A DNA stretch of 64,000 nucleotides, from contig CP016093.1 in NCBI GenBank assembly GCA_001664005.1, forward strand, positions 372,001 to 436,000, in the 5' to 3' direction. The translations under genes were made by a program, and so were the position numbers. The notes below the pieces were generated by a model. The model searched no databases and was not told the DNA's origin. It worked only from the letters and a program-made list of their open reading frames with translations. This DNA comes from Rhizobiales bacterium NRL2 (GTDB taxonomy: Bacteria; Pseudomonadota; Alphaproteobacteria; Minwuiales; Minwuiaceae). This document shows positions 9,107 to 20,061 of the stretch, piece by piece (position 1 is the first letter of the stretch; each line of letters begins with the position of its first letter).

Positions 9107-12100
9107 CTATCCCAGCAGCCGGCCGATCTGGCGGTTGGCGAGGACGAGGCGGCCGATGTCGACGGCGCCGGCGGCCCGGACCTCGTGCATGGTCTGGTCG
9201 ATGCGGCCGAGATCGCGGCCGTACTGCGCCTCGAAGGTCTCCATCGCACCCTTCACCGTTTCGGCGTCGCCGGCGAAGGCGTTGACCGCGAGCTGGCGCT
9301 GCTGGGCGTAGGTGTCCTCGACCAGCATGTTCACGGCCTGGCGGTCCCAGGCGCTCTCCAGCATCAGATTGGCCGCCTGGGCGCGCAGCCAGTCCAGCCC
9401 CAGCCGCGCGCCGATGGCGAAATAGGTCTCGGCCACCAGCCCGATATCGCGGGCCGCGGTCTCGGCGGCGTCGACGACGTCCAGCGTCGTCGCCAGCGGC
9501 TGCAGGGCGGCGACGTCGGCGGCCAGCTTCTCGTCCACGCCCGCGGCTGCGAGATCGGTGGCGCGCTGGCGGAAGGCGGCCAGCTCCATCTCGCCCAGCT
9601 GTTCGTCCAGCCGTCCGCGCAGGTCCTGGATGGCGGGGCGGAAGCGTTCGGCGATGCGGACCCGGCCGATGGGCTGGGCGGCGTTGCGCAGGAACCACAG
9701 GCCGGCGCGCACCATCGCGTCCTGCACCATCAGCAGCATGCGCGTCTGCACCTCCGCCGGCACCTTGTTGTCGAGGGCGTCAATGGCCTCCCAGATCGGG
9801 TCGAGCCGGAAGACCTGGCGCGTTGCCATCGCGACCCGGCCGACATCCGCCGCGTCCACGCCCAGGTCGTCCTGCGCCAGCCGCGGAAAGGCCGGCCCGG
9901 CGCGGTTGACCATGAAATTGGCGATGCGGGTGGCGATGATCTCCCGGCGCAGACGATGACCCTCGATGGCGTCGGGATAGCGCTTCTGGACGGCTTCCGG
10001 GAAATAGCCGAACAGCACGTCCTCCAGTCCGTCCTCGTCAGGCAGGGCGCTGTCGAGCAGCTCCGTCTTCAGCGTCATCTTGGCGTAGGAGAGGATGACG
10101 CAGAGTTCCGGCCGGGTCAGGCCGCCGCGGCGTTCCGACAGCTCCTCGTCGTCGGGCAGGTACTCGATGTCCCGGTTGAGCAGCCCCTCCCGGGCGTAGG
10201 AGCGCATCAGCCGCCCCCAGGGGCCGTTGCCGGACCGTCCGCGCGCCTGGGCGACGGTGACCGCCTGGCCCTGGACGTAGTTGTCCTCCAGCACCAGGCC
10301 GGCGACGGCCTCGGTCATCTCCTCCAGCAGGGTGTTGCGCTGCTTGCGGGTCATGTCGCCGGCGGCCTCGACGGCGCCCAGCAGGATCTTGATGTTGACC
10401 TCGTGGTCGGAGCAGTCGACGCCCGCCGAATTGTCGATGAAGTCGGTATTGATGCGCCCGCCGTGGCTTGCGTACTCGATGCGGCCGAGCTGGGTGATGC
10501 CCAGGTTGGCGCCCTCGCCGATCACCTTGACGCGCAGTTCCCGCGCGTCGACGCGGATGGCGTCATTGGCCCGGTCGCCGGCGTCGCCGTGGCTCTCGTC
10601 CTCCGACTTCACATAGGTGCCGATGCCGCCGAACCAGAGCAGATCGGCCGGCGCGCGCAGGATCGCCTGCATCACCTGGAAGGGGGTCATCTCGGCCAGC
10701 TCCACGCCGATGGCCGCCGCCGCCTCCGGCGTCAGCTTCACCTTCTTCTCGGTCCGCGGCACGATCATCGCGCCCTTCGACAGCTTGCTCCGGTCGTAGT
10801 CGTCCCAGCTCGAGCGGCCGAGCTCGAAGACCCGTTGCCGCTCGGCGAAGCTGACGGCCGGGTCCGGATCCGGATCGATGAAGATGTGGCGGTGGTCGAA
10901 GGCCGCCAGCAGGCGGATCTGCTGCGACAGCAGCATGCCGTTGCCGAAGACGTCGCCGGACATGTCGCCGACGCCGACGACGCTGAAGGGCTCGGTCTGG
11001 ATGTCGGCGCCGATCTCCCGGAAATGGCGTTTCACGCACTCCCATGCGCCGCGGGCGGTGATGCCCATCTTCTTGTGGTCGTAGCCGGCCGCGCCGCCCG
11101 AGGCGAAGGCGTCGCCCAGCCAGAAGCCGTAGTCGATCGCCACCTGGTTGGCGTAGTCGGAGAAGGTCGCGGTGCCCTTGTCGGCGGCGACCACCAGATA
11201 GGGGTCGTCGCCATCGCGGCGGACGACGCTCTCGGGCGGGACGATCGATCCGTCGACGATGTTGTCGGTGACGTCCAGCAGCCCGGAGATGAAGCCGCGG
11301 TAGCAGGCCACGCCCTCGGCGATCTGGGCCTCCCGGTCGCCGCCCTGGGGCGGGCGCTTGGGCACGAAGCCGCCCTTGGACCCGACCGGCACGATGACGG
11401 CGTTCTTGACCATCTGGGCCTTGACCAGGCCCAGGACCTCGGTGCGGAAGTCCTCGCGCCGGTCGGACCAGCGCAGGCCGCCGCGGGCGACCAGCCCGCC
11501 GCGCAGGTGCACGCCCTCGAAGCGCGGGCTGTAGACGAAGATCTCCCGGAACGGCCGCGGCAGCGGCAGATCGTCCAGCACCTGGCTGTCGAACTTCAGC
11601 GACAGATAGGGGTTGCCGTCGACGTCCGTGCGGCGCTGGAAGAAGTTGGTCCTGAGCGTCGACTGCACGGCGTTGAGGAAGCGGCGCAGGATGCGGTCCT
11701 CGTCCAGGCTGGGCACCTTGTCCAGCAGCAGCTCGATGGATTCCCCGATGGTCTGCGCCGTTTCCTCCCGGTCGCCCGGAGAGGCCGGGTCCAGCAGGCA
11801 GTAGAACAGTTCAACGATCAGGCTGGTGACGGCGCCGTTGGTCGCCAGCGTGTCCTCCATGTAATCCTGGCTGAAGGCGATGCCCGCCTGGCGGAGGAAC
11901 TTGCAGTAGGCACGCAGCAGCACCACGTCGCGCGGCGCGATGCCCTCGGCGACGATCAGGCGGTTGAAGCCGTCATTCTCCATCTCGCCGGAGAAGATCT
12001 TGGCGAAGCCCTCCTCGAAGGCCGGCTTGAACTCGCCCAGATTCGGCTCCGCGCCGTCGGTCGTGCCCATCTCGAAGTCGTGGATCCAGCAGAACGGGTC

Positions 12101-13912
12101 GACGGGATCGCCGACCGGGTGACTCTGTTCGGAGAGCACCCACAATCCCATGTGCTCCAGCATCGGCAGCACGTCCGAGAGCGCCAGCGCCTCGCCGCGC
12201 TGGAACAGCTTCAGGCGCAGCGTGCGGTCGTCGTCCTCCAGCAGCCGGTAGAGGTTGAGGCCCATCGCGTCCTGCGCCGTCTCCTCCATGTGCTGGATGT
12301 CGATGCAGGCCATCTCGGCGCTGAACACCTCGCGGTAGGCGGCGGAGAAGGCGTGGGCGTAGCGCCGGTGCAGCACGTTGGCGCGCTCCTCGCCCCAGGC
12401 CTCGACCAGCGCATCCTTCAGCGCGTCGTCCCAGGACCGCGCGGCCTCGATCAGCCGCGCTTCCAGCGCCTCCCGGTCGACCTCGCTTGCAGTCGGGCCG
12501 CCGCCGACGATGACGTGCAGCCGCGCCAGCGCCGAATCGCCGATCTGAGTGTAGAAGGCGGAGATGCGCCCGCCGAGCTGCTCGGCCAGGATCTTCTCGA
12601 ACTTGCGGCGGAGTTCGGAATCGTAGTTTTCCCGCGGCACGTAGACCAGGCAGGAGAAGAACCGCTCGAAGCGGTCGCGGCGCAGGAACAGCTTGATCCG
12701 CGGCCGGTCCTGCAGCCCCAGAATGCCCATGGCCGTCTGGTAGAGCTCGTCTTCCGGGATCTGGAACAGCTCGTCGCGGGGGAAGGTGTCGAGCACGTTG
12801 GCCAGCGCCTTGCCCGCGTGGCCGCGGGGGTCGTAGCCGGCGCGCTCCAGCACCCGCGCGGTCTTGCGCCTCAGATAGGGAATTTCCTTCGGCGTGCGGT
12901 TGTAGGCGGCGGAGGTGAACAGGCCGACGAAGCGGCGCTCGCCGACGATCTGGCCGTCGTCGTCGAAGCGCTTGATGCCGACATAGTCCAGGTGGACCGG
13001 GCGGTGGATGGTCGAGCGCTTGTTGGTCTTGGTGACGATGATCAGTTCCGGCCGCTGCAGGAATTCGCGCACCTCCGGCGACAGCGCGGGCTCGCCGCTG
13101 GCGCGCTCCATCACGCGCCGGGCGGGGTCGCGCAGCAGGCCGAGGCCGGAGCCCGGCACGATCTCCAGGCTCTCGGTCTCCCGGCTGGCCAGGTAGTCGT
13201 ATTCCCGATAGCCGAGAAAGGTGAAGTGGTCGTCGATCATCCACTCCAGCAGCGCCCGGCCCTCATCGACGTCCTCGGCGTCCAGCGGCGGCGGATTCTC
13301 GCGCAGGTCCTCGGCCATGATCTCGGCCTGCCGCAGCATCGGCCGCCAGTCCTCGACCGCCAGGCGCACATCGTCCAGCGTCTCGCCGAGCGCCTTCTCG
13401 ATGGCCGCGAGGTCCGCCGGGTCGGAATGGGTGGAGAACTCGATCTGGATCACCGATTCGGCGATCGCGCCCTCTGCGCCGCGGTCGACGCAGCCCTGCA
13501 GCCGGCCCTCGGCGTCGCGGACGACATGCACCACCGGATGGATCAGCTCGTGGATCTGGCCGTCGAACTGGCCCAGGGCGGAGACGATCGAATCGACCAG
13601 GAACGGCATGTTGTCGTTCACCGTCTCGATGATGGTGTGGGGCGAGGACCAGCCGTGCTCGTCCAGCTTCGGATTGTAGGCCCGGACCTTGCCGGAGCCG
13701 GGCTTGCGCTGGGCCGCGAACTTCCACAGCGACAGCAGTGCGCCGTAGATATCCTCGGCGCTGCGCTCCTCCACCGCCTCGTGGATCGCGCGGTGAAGCA
13801 CCTGCGCGGCGAAGTCGGTGAGGGCCGCCGCCTCCTCGGCCGCCAGGCGATCGCGGCAGCGTTCGGTGACGGCCTGCAGCAGTTCATCCTGCGCGTCGGT
13901 CCTGGCGTCCAT
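9107..13912 (-). CDS. NAD-specific glutamate dehydrogenase, large (about 180 kDa) type
   Basis: Oxidatively deaminates glutamate to 2-oxoglutarate with NAD, feeding amino-acid carbon to the TCA cycle. The product is 1601 aa, the usual size for the large bacterial NAD-GDH class. The N-terminal half carries ACT-like regulatory regions (for example NDNMPFLVDSIVSALGQ). The catalytic core contains GGLVARGGLRWSDRREDFRTE, VKNAVIVPVGSKGGFV (substrate region), TFSDYANQVAIDYGFWLGDAFASGG and GVGDMSGDVFGNGML (dinucleotide region). I chose ATG 13912 because GGAGGG lies six bases upstream and a typical N-terminus follows; a longer upstream frame looks non-coding. It diverges from gdhA, so both major glutamate dehydrogenase types share one 260-bp promoter region. 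Confidence 0.95.
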   Translation of the reverse strand: MDARTDAQDELLQAVTERCRDRLAAEEAAALTDFAAQVLHRAIHEAVEERSAEDIYGALLSLWKFAAQRKPGSGKVRAYNPKLDEHGWSSPHTIIETVNDNMPFLVDSIVSALGQFDGQIHELIHPVVHVVRDAEGRLQGCVDRGAEGAIAESVIQIEFSTHSDPADLAAIEKALGETLDDVRLAVEDWRPMLRQAEIMAEDLRENPPPLDAEDVDEGRALLEWMIDDHFTFLGYREYDYLASRETESLEIVPGSGLGLLRDPARRVMERASGEPALSPEVREFLQRPELIIVTKTNKRSTIHRPVHLDYVGIKRFDDDGQIVGERRFVGLFTSAAYNRTPKEIPYLRRKTARVLERAGYDPRGHAGKALANVLDTFPRDELFQIPEDELYQTAMGILGLQDRPRIKLFLRRDRFERFFSCLVYVPRENYDSELRRKFEKILAEQLGGRISAFYTQIGDSALARLHVIVGGGPTASEVDREALEARLIEAARSWDDALKDALVEAWGEERANVLHRRYAHAFSAAYREVFSAEMACIDIQHMEETAQDAMGLNLYRLLEDDDRTLRLKLFQRGEALALSDVLPMLEHMGLWVLSEQSHPVGDPVDPFCWIHDFEMGTTDGAEPNLGEFKPAFEEGFAKIFSGEMENDGFNRLIVAEGIAPRDVVLLRAYCKFLRQAGIAFSQDYMEDTLATNGAVTSLIVELFYCLLDPASPGDREETAQTIGESIELLLDKVPSLDEDRILRRFLNAVQSTLRTNFFQRRTDVDGNPYLSLKFDSQVLDDLPLPRPFREIFVYSPRFEGVHLRGGLVARGGLRWSDRREDFRTEVLGLVKAQMVKNAVIVPVGSKGGFVPKRPPQGGDREAQIAEGVACYRGFISGLLDVTDNIVDGSIVPPESVVRRDGDDPYLVVAADKGTATFSDYANQVAIDYGFWLGDAFASGGAAGYDHKKMGITARGAWECVKRHFREIGADIQTEPFSVVGVGDMSGDVFGNGMLLSQQIRLLAAFDHRHIFIDPDPDPAVSFAERQRVFELGRSSWDDYDRSKLSKGAMIVPRTEKKVKLTPEAAAAIGVELAEMTPFQVMQAILRAPADLLWFGGIGTYVKSEDESHGDAGDRANDAIRVDARELRVKVIGEGANLGITQLGRIEYASHGGRINTDFIDNSAGVDCSDHEVNIKILLGAVEAAGDMTRKQRNTLLEEMTEAVAGLVLEDNYVQGQAVTVAQARGRSGNGPWGRLMRSYAREGLLNRDIEYLPDDEELSERRGGLTRPELCVILSYAKMTLKTELLDSALPDEDGLEDVLFGYFPEAVQKRYPDAIEGHRLRREIIATRIANFMVNRAGPAFPRLAQDDLGVDAADVGRVAMATRQVFRLDPIWEAIDALDNKVPAEVQTRMLLMVQDAMVRAGLWFLRNAAQPIGRVRIAERFRPAIQDLRGRLDEQLGEMELAAFRQRATDLAAAGVDEKLAADVAALQPLATTLDVVDAAETAARDIGLVAETYFAIGARLGLDWLRAQAANLMLESAWDRQAVNMLVEDTYAQQRQLAVNAFAGDAETVKGAMETFEAQYGRDLGRIDQTMHEVRAAGAVDIGRLVLANRQIGRLLG

Positions 13913-14172
13913 GGCGTCCCTCCGGTCGCTGACTGGCGGCCGCGATTGTGGCACGGACCGCACAGGGGCGAAACATTGCAGCTTTCTTCGCCTCCTTGCC
14001 TGCAAAACCGGCAGGGACACACGTGATGGAGGTTGACCGATTGTCGCAGCGGGACAACACTCCCCGGCGAAGGCTTGCGCCATGTGGGGGAATGGGGGCG
14101 GTTCGATACCCGCTGCCGCCGGGTGCAATCCCAATGGAAATCAGGGCAGGACTCGAAGGAGGGGGGACGATC

Positions 14173-15530
<1,358 letters not shown>

Positions 15531-15557
15531 CCGCAGCCGCAAACGACCGATCGGACG

Positions 15558-15599
15558 CGCCCGGTCTTCCGCGAGGGAGGCCGGGCGTTTCCTTTTTCA
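15558..15599 (+). terminator. Rho-independent terminator after gdhA
   Basis: CGCCCGGTC pairs with GGCCGGGCG (nine pairs, one G-U) around a 13-base loop, followed at once by TTTCCTTTTT. It lies 28 bp after the gdhA stop and before the converging murJ stop. Confidence 0.8.
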
Positions 15600-15610
15600 G
15601 CGAGACCTGA

Positions 15611-17173
15611 TCACCGCCCGCGCGCCAGACCTCCGAGATCGGAGGGCCGGACGAGGCGGAGGATCCAGCCGAGGCCGAAATAGACCGCCACCGCGCCGGC
15701 GACGAGGATCGCCAGCGACAGCGCCCGCCAGAACTCGCCGCCGGGCAGGTGGACGTCCAACGCGATGGCGCCGAACAGCAGCCCCGCCGCCATGACCAGT
15801 GCCGCGGCGAACATCTTCGGGATCGCCCACAACAGCCGCCGGTCGGGCTTCAGCCAGCCGCGCCGCCAGGCGAAATACGCCAGCAAGGCGGTGTTGAGCC
15901 AGGAGGCGATGGCAGTGGCCAGCGCCAGGCCGGCGTGCAGCATCGGTCCCATCAGGATCAGGTTCAGCACCACGTTCACGGCGACCGCGGCGACGGCGAT
16001 CTTCACCGGCGTCGATGTGTCCTCACGGGCAAAGAAGGCCGGGCCCAGCACCTTCACCATGACATAGGCCGGCAGGCCCCAGGCATAGGCCGAGAGCGCC
16101 CAGGCCGTGGCCGCGGTGTCGGCGGGGCTGAAGGCGCCGCGCTCGAACAGCGTACCCACCAGCACCGACGGGATCATCAGGCAGGCGGCGGCGGCGGGAA
16201 CCGAGAGCAGCAGGGCGAACTCGATGGCGCGGTTGAGGCTGAGCCGGGCGTCGTCCAGCTGCCCCGAAGCCGCCTGGCGGGAGAGCAGCGGCAGCAGCGC
16301 GGTGCCGACGGCGACGCCGACCACCCCGATCGGCAACTGGCTGATGCGGTCGGCGTAGAACAGGTACGAGATCGAGCCCTCTGGCAGGGTCGAGGCGAGG
16401 ATGATGTCGATCACCAGGTTGATCTGCACCACGCCCGCGCCCAGCGCCGCGGGCGCCATCAGAGAGACGACCCGCTTCACGCCCGGCGTCAGCCGGGGCC
16501 GGGGCAGCCTCAGCGCCAGGCCCGCCCGGTGCAGCGCGTGGAGCAGCCAGAGAAACTGTACCGCGCCGGCCACGAAGACCCCGATGGCGAGCGCGTGGCC
16601 CGCCGTCGGCACGTGTTCCACCAGCAGAAGCAGCGCCGCGATCAGGCAGAGATTGAGCAGGATCGGCGTCGCCGCGGCGGCGGCGAAGCGGCCGGTGCTG
16701 TTCAGCACGCCCTGGAAGAGCGAGACCAGGCTGATGAACAGCAGATAGGGAAAGGTGATCCGGGTCAGCTCGACCGCCAGGTCGAAGGTCGCCGGATCGT
16801 CGGTGAAGCCGGGCGCCAGGGCGATCATCGCTACCGGCATTGCCATCTGCAGCGCCGCCACCAGCAGGAACAGCACCGTCAGCAGCACCGCCGCGGTGTC
16901 TTCGGCGAACAGCCGCGCCGCCTCCCGCCCCTCCCGCGCCAGCCGACCCGAGAACAGCGGCACGAAGGCGGCGTTGAATGCGCCCTCGGCGAACAGGCGG
17001 CGGAAGAAGTTGGGCAGCTTGAAGGCGACGAAGAAGGCGTCGCCAATGGGGCCTGCGCCGACGATCGCGGCGATCAGGATGTCGCGCGCGAAGCCGGTGA
17101 TGCGGCTGATCATGGTGAAGCCGCCCACCGTGGCGGCCGCGCGCATCAGCCGGCCTGATCCCGAATCTGCCAT
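15611..17173 (-). CDS. murJ: Lipid II flippase MurJ (MviN)
   Basis: Inner-membrane MOP-superfamily transporter that flips lipid II to the periplasmic face for peptidoglycan assembly; normally essential. The 520-aa product has about 14 hydrophobic helices. It opens with the characteristic GGFTMISRITGFARDILIA and DAFFVAFKLPNFFRRLFAEGAFNAAFVPLF, which contain the conserved Arg residues of the central cavity. RIITFPYLL-like and QLPIGVVGVAVGTALLPLLSR segments, the latter carrying another family signature, follow. The start at 17173 has no strong ribosome site; an in-frame ATG 27 bp further in (MRAAATVGGF) is an alternative. It is the last gene of a minus-strand run and converges on gdhA with the gdhA terminator between them. 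Confidence 0.95.
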   Translation of the reverse strand: MADSGSGRLMRAAATVGGFTMISRITGFARDILIAAIVGAGPIGDAFFVAFKLPNFFRRLFAEGAFNAAFVPLFSGRLAREGREAARLFAEDTAAVLLTVLFLLVAALQMAMPVAMIALAPGFTDDPATFDLAVELTRITFPYLLFISLVSLFQGVLNSTGRFAAAAATPILLNLCLIAALLLLVEHVPTAGHALAIGVFVAGAVQFLWLLHALHRAGLALRLPRPRLTPGVKRVVSLMAPAALGAGVVQINLVIDIILASTLPEGSISYLFYADRISQLPIGVVGVAVGTALLPLLSRQAASGQLDDARLSLNRAIEFALLLSVPAAAACLMIPSVLVGTLFERGAFSPADTAATAWALSAYAWGLPAYVMVKVLGPAFFAREDTSTPVKIAVAAVAVNVVLNLILMGPMLHAGLALATAIASWLNTALLAYFAWRRGWLKPDRRLLWAIPKMFAAALVMAAGLLFGAIALDVHLPGGEFWRALSLAILVAGAVAVYFGLGWILRLVRPSDLGGLARGR

Positions 17174-17242
17174 TGCGAAGTCTTAGATCGGGATCCGGGC
17201 GGAAGTAAGTCCTCTCGCGAGGGACGGGACGGCGGACGTGAA

Positions 17243-17274
17243 GAAGCCCGCGCCGGGGGGCCGGCACGGGCTTC
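17243..17274 (-). terminator. Hairpin after the glycine-zipper lipoprotein gene
   Basis: GAAGCCCG and CGGGCTTC form a perfect 8-bp stem around a GC-rich 16-base loop that can itself pair. On the minus strand the stem is followed by TTCAC, so the T-tract is poor. It lies between the small lipoprotein gene and murJ and probably ends the former's transcript. Confidence 0.45.
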
Positions 17275-17402
17275 TCCGTCGCGGGAGCCGCCGTGAGGGA
17301 AAGGAGGGAACGGTGCGGCCCCCGTGGTGCTGCGGACGCGCCGGCCGGGTCCCTGCGGACCCCGCCGCGCGCCGGTATCCGGCCTTGCGGGCCGACGCCT
17401 GC

Positions 17403-17636
17403 TTATTCGAAGGCGTCGTCGTCGGAGGTGATGTAGCCCGCGCCCGCGCCGAGCGCGCCACCCAGCAGTGCGCCTGTTGCGGCGCTGCCGCCGGTGATCG
17501 CGCCGAGCGCCGCGCCGCCGGCCGCGCCCGCGGCGCCGCCGGAAAGGGTCCGCTGCTGGGTTTCGTTCATGCCTTCGCACGCGCCAAGACCCAGCATGAG
17601 GCCGATAACGCTGATGGCTCCAATCTTGCGGATCAT
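17403..17636 (-). CDS. Small glycine-zipper lipoprotein
   Basis: A 77-aa exported protein. The N-terminal MIRKIGAISVIGLMLGLGAC is a lipoprotein signal ending in the lipobox LGAC, so Cys20 should be acylated. The rest is a glycine-zipper region (AAGAAGGAALGAITGG and ATGALLGGALGAGAGY) with small residues every third or fourth position, as in YMGG/Rick_17kDa-type outer membrane lipoproteins that insert a helical hairpin. GTGGAG precedes the start. Function is unknown; members are usually considered envelope-stability factors. It lies between murJ and the Bax-like gene on the same strand, in an envelope-related group. Confidence 0.8.
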   Translation of the reverse strand: MIRKIGAISVIGLMLGLGACEGMNETQQRTLSGGAAGAAGGAALGAITGGSAATGALLGGALGAGAGYITSDDDAFE

Positions 17637-17675
17637 CGGATTAGCTCCACTTTTCTGAACTTTCTTGGCTGGAAC

Positions 17676-18518
17676 TCAGTGTACGACCGCGACCGGGGCC
17701 TCCAGCTTGGCATGGTCCAGTCGGGTCAACGCCCCACCTTCCATCGCGTACAGCACGCGGCGGACGAATGGGCTGCGTTTGAGGTGGCCACCATCCAGCA
17801 GGAGTGCAAGACGGTAGCCATCGAATCGGCGGCTGCGCCGCTGGCGGCTGCGTTCGCGCCTGAGCGCCGCGCCGTCCCTGTAGGTGTTGATGCCGTGAAT
17901 GACGTCAAGCATCGGGCTCAGCAGATCCCGGTAGTGGCTGCGCCGGGCGCCCCCCAGGGCCTGAACCGCCGACGGCGGCAGATTGGCCGGGCTGGCCAGC
18001 GAGTCGGGCGCCAGCGCCATCAGATCGTGCGCCGTCCGCTCCCGGCCCCAGTCCGTCGCCGCCGCGGCGATGGCCAGCAGCAGCGAGGGCGGCACGACGT
18101 CGAAGCGGCGGTCGAGCTGCTCCAGGTCGCGGGCGTCATATTGGCGCATCGCCTGCTCCAGCATCAGGGGATCGCTCTCCGCGCGGATCATGCTGCGCTG
18201 CAGGCTCATGATCTCGTTGGCGCGCAGCACGATGGGCAGCATCAGCGTGATGAAGGTCTTCTGGCGCTCCGCCAGACTGGCGATGCCGGCCATGTCGCGC
18301 GGCAGCCGCTCGATGAAGGTCCGGGGCACCATCTGGCGGCCGTTGCCCGCCGCGTACGGGTCATAGGACAGCCGCCGCAGACACTGGCGTGTGTCCCTGG
18401 GTGCGAAGACGTCCCCGCCGATACCGGAGCGGGCGGTGGCGTATGCCTGTTGCTCGATGATGGTCTGGTACATTGCGGCCTCGAACTGACGGGCGGGAAA
18501 TTCCGCTGCTTGCACCAT
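17676..18518 (-). CDS. Bax-like glucosaminidase-domain protein, probable catalytic Glu missing
   Basis: A 280-aa protein resembling the E. coli Bax / FlgJ N-acetylglucosaminidase-type domain. The Bax-like pattern runs from RQKTFITLMLPIVLRANEIM (about residues 86-105) through VVPPSLLLAIAAAATDWGRERTAH (141-164). In active relatives the latter reads close to PSLVLAQAALETGWG with a catalytic Glu. Here the aligned residue is Ala154 and the following TGWG is TDWG. No clear signal peptide is seen, though the start (18518) is uncertain and an ATG at about 18473 is possible. The C-terminal 60 residues are very Arg-rich (SRQRRSRRFDGYRL). Either an inactive, binding-only relative or a protein using another acid. 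Same strand as murJ and the two-component operon. Confidence 0.6.
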   Translation of the reverse strand: MVQAAEFPARQFEAAMYQTIIEQQAYATARSGIGGDVFAPRDTRQCLRRLSYDPYAAGNGRQMVPRTFIERLPRDMAGIASLAERQKTFITLMLPIVLRANEIMSLQRSMIRAESDPLMLEQAMRQYDARDLEQLDRRFDVVPPSLLLAIAAAATDWGRERTAHDLMALAPDSLASPANLPPSAVQALGGARRSHYRDLLSPMLDVIHGINTYRDGAALRRERSRQRRSRRFDGYRLALLLDGGHLKRSPFVRRVLYAMEGGALTRLDHAKLEAPVAVVH

Positions 18519-18593
18519 CGAATATCGGGCAAGGCCGGTGGCGGGTCAGCGGCGAGGCTGTGGCAAAGCTGTGGCGGCGGGTCGCGTTACGTA

Positions 18594-20057
18594 TCAGGGC
18601 CTTGCAGCGGGCAGGCGGAGCACGACGGCCAGGCCGCCCTCGTCGCCGGCTTCGGCATGGGCCGCGCCGCCCATCGCCTCCATGTTGCGGCGCACGATCC
18701 ACAGGCCCAGCCCGTCATGGCCGCCGTCGCCCGGCTCGCGGTGGCTGAAGCGGCGGTCGAAGATCTGCTCCAGCTGGCTGTCGGCGACGCCGGGGCCGGT
18801 GTCGGTGACGCGGATCTCGATCATGCCGGTCGATTCCTCGGTCATCAGCGAAAGCTCGACCCGCCCGCCCGCCGGGGTCAGGTCGAGGGCGTTCTCGACC
18901 GGATTCTCGATCGCGGTGCGCAGCAGCTCCTCGTTGCCGAGCGCCATGACGCGCCCCGGCGAGCGGACCGTGACCTCGATGCCCCGGTCCTCGGCGATGG
19001 GCCGGTAGTCGTCGGCGACCGGACGCAGCAGGCCGCCGGCGTCGACCGGGGTCAGCCGCGGCGCGACCAGGGCGGCGGCCGTCTCCTCGCTGCGCCGGAT
19101 CACCGTGATCAGATGATCCAGGCGCTCGATCGCCTTCTCGATCAGCTCGACCGAGCGCCGCCGGCGGGGATCCTCGGCCGCCATGGCCCGGAGCGGCTCC
19201 ACGGCCTGGGCGATGACACCCACGGGCGTCTTCAGGGCGTGGGCGTTCTCCTCCGACAGCCTGAGCAGGCTTTCCGCCGAACGCCGGAGATGGCTGACCA
19301 TCTGGTCGAAAGCCCGGGCGACGCCGTCCAGTTCCGGCACCCGGTTCTGGTCCAGGAAGCGGGTGCCGCCCTCGCCGCGGGCGGTGCGCCGCGCCGCGTC
19401 GGCGAAGCCGCGCAGGTCGCGGCGGAAGCTCAGGAAGACCAGCAGCACGAGGCCGACCATGATCACGTAGATCACGCCGCTGGCGATCATCTCCGGCGAT
19501 TGCCAGTAGGGTTGCGCGCCGTCGGGGCCGAAGCCGGCGAACTGCTCCCGGGTCAGGATCACCACCCAGCAGCCCTCGGGCTTCGCCAGCGGCACCACCG
19601 AGGCGATGATGCGGCGGTCGCCGGCGACCGTGTCGTAGACCTGTCCCGCCGGACCGCCCGGCCCGCAGCCGGGCCCGATGTCGGCGACCGCGCCGGTGGC
19701 CAGCAGGCGCTCGCGCTCCTGTTCCAGGTCGGCGTCGGGCAGCGCCGGCGAGGCGCCGACGAAATAGAACGCCCGGTCCGCGTCGTCGCTGGGACGGAAC
19801 AGCACCCGGACCTCGTTGCGCGGCGTGTCGAAGCGGGCCAGGTGCTTGCCCAGTTCCGGCAGTTTGGCCGGGTCCAGCGCGGTCTCGACGCCGCGCGCGA
19901 TCATCCGCCCCTGGGCGGCGACGGACTGGCGCAGCAGCGCGCTCTGTTCGGCGTCGGCGGCGCGGAGCTGCAGGTAGATGATGACCGGGGCGACGGCGAG
20001 AACCAGGGCGATGGCGGCGAGGCGCATCCACATGGAGCGCCAGATGCGGCCGCCCAC
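18594..20057 (-). CDS. Membrane sensor histidine kinase (EnvZ/ChvG-like)
   Basis: Inner-membrane sensor of a two-component system. The 487-aa product has a first helix at about residues 12-31, a periplasmic sensor region of about 160 residues containing three Cys (131, 163 and neighbours), a second helix at 192-211 and a HAMP-like linker. The phosphoacceptor His273 lies in EENAHALKTPVG. The ATPase part has NPVENALDLTP (N box), VTDTGPGV (G1) and GLGLWIV (G2). It starts four bases after the response-regulator stop, forming an operon lipoprotein - regulator - kinase. The HALKTP variant of the H box is typical of the ChvG/PhoQ-like subgroup. The signal is unknown; given neighbouring murein genes an envelope cue is plausible. 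Confidence 0.9.
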   Translation of the reverse strand: MGGRIWRSMWMRLAAIALVLAVAPVIIYLQLRAADAEQSALLRQSVAAQGRMIARGVETALDPAKLPELGKHLARFDTPRNEVRVLFRPSDDADRAFYFVGASPALPDADLEQERERLLATGAVADIGPGCGPGGPAGQVYDTVAGDRRIIASVVPLAKPEGCWVVILTREQFAGFGPDGAQPYWQSPEMIASGVIYVIMVGLVLLVFLSFRRDLRGFADAARRTARGEGGTRFLDQNRVPELDGVARAFDQMVSHLRRSAESLLRLSEENAHALKTPVGVIAQAVEPLRAMAAEDPRRRRSVELIEKAIERLDHLITVIRRSEETAAALVAPRLTPVDAGGLLRPVADDYRPIAEDRGIEVTVRSPGRVMALGNEELLRTAIENPVENALDLTPAGGRVELSLMTEESTGMIEIRVTDTGPGVADSQLEQIFDRRFSHREPGDGGHDGLGLWIVRRNMEAMGGAAHAEAGDEGGLAVVLRLPAARP

Positions 20058-20061
20058 GACC

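Noticed and set aside
8804-14026. A plus-strand open frame of about 1740 codons opposite the NAD-GDH gene
   Set aside because: It is antisense to a confirmed 1601-aa enzyme; GC-rich third positions keep the opposite strand free of stops. Its protein is low-complexity and Ala/Gly/Arg/Gln-rich with no recognisable domain.
14100-14130. GGTTCGATACCCGC resembles a tRNA T-arm
   Set aside because: No acceptor, D or anticodon arms fit on either side, so it is a chance match in the gdhA upstream region.
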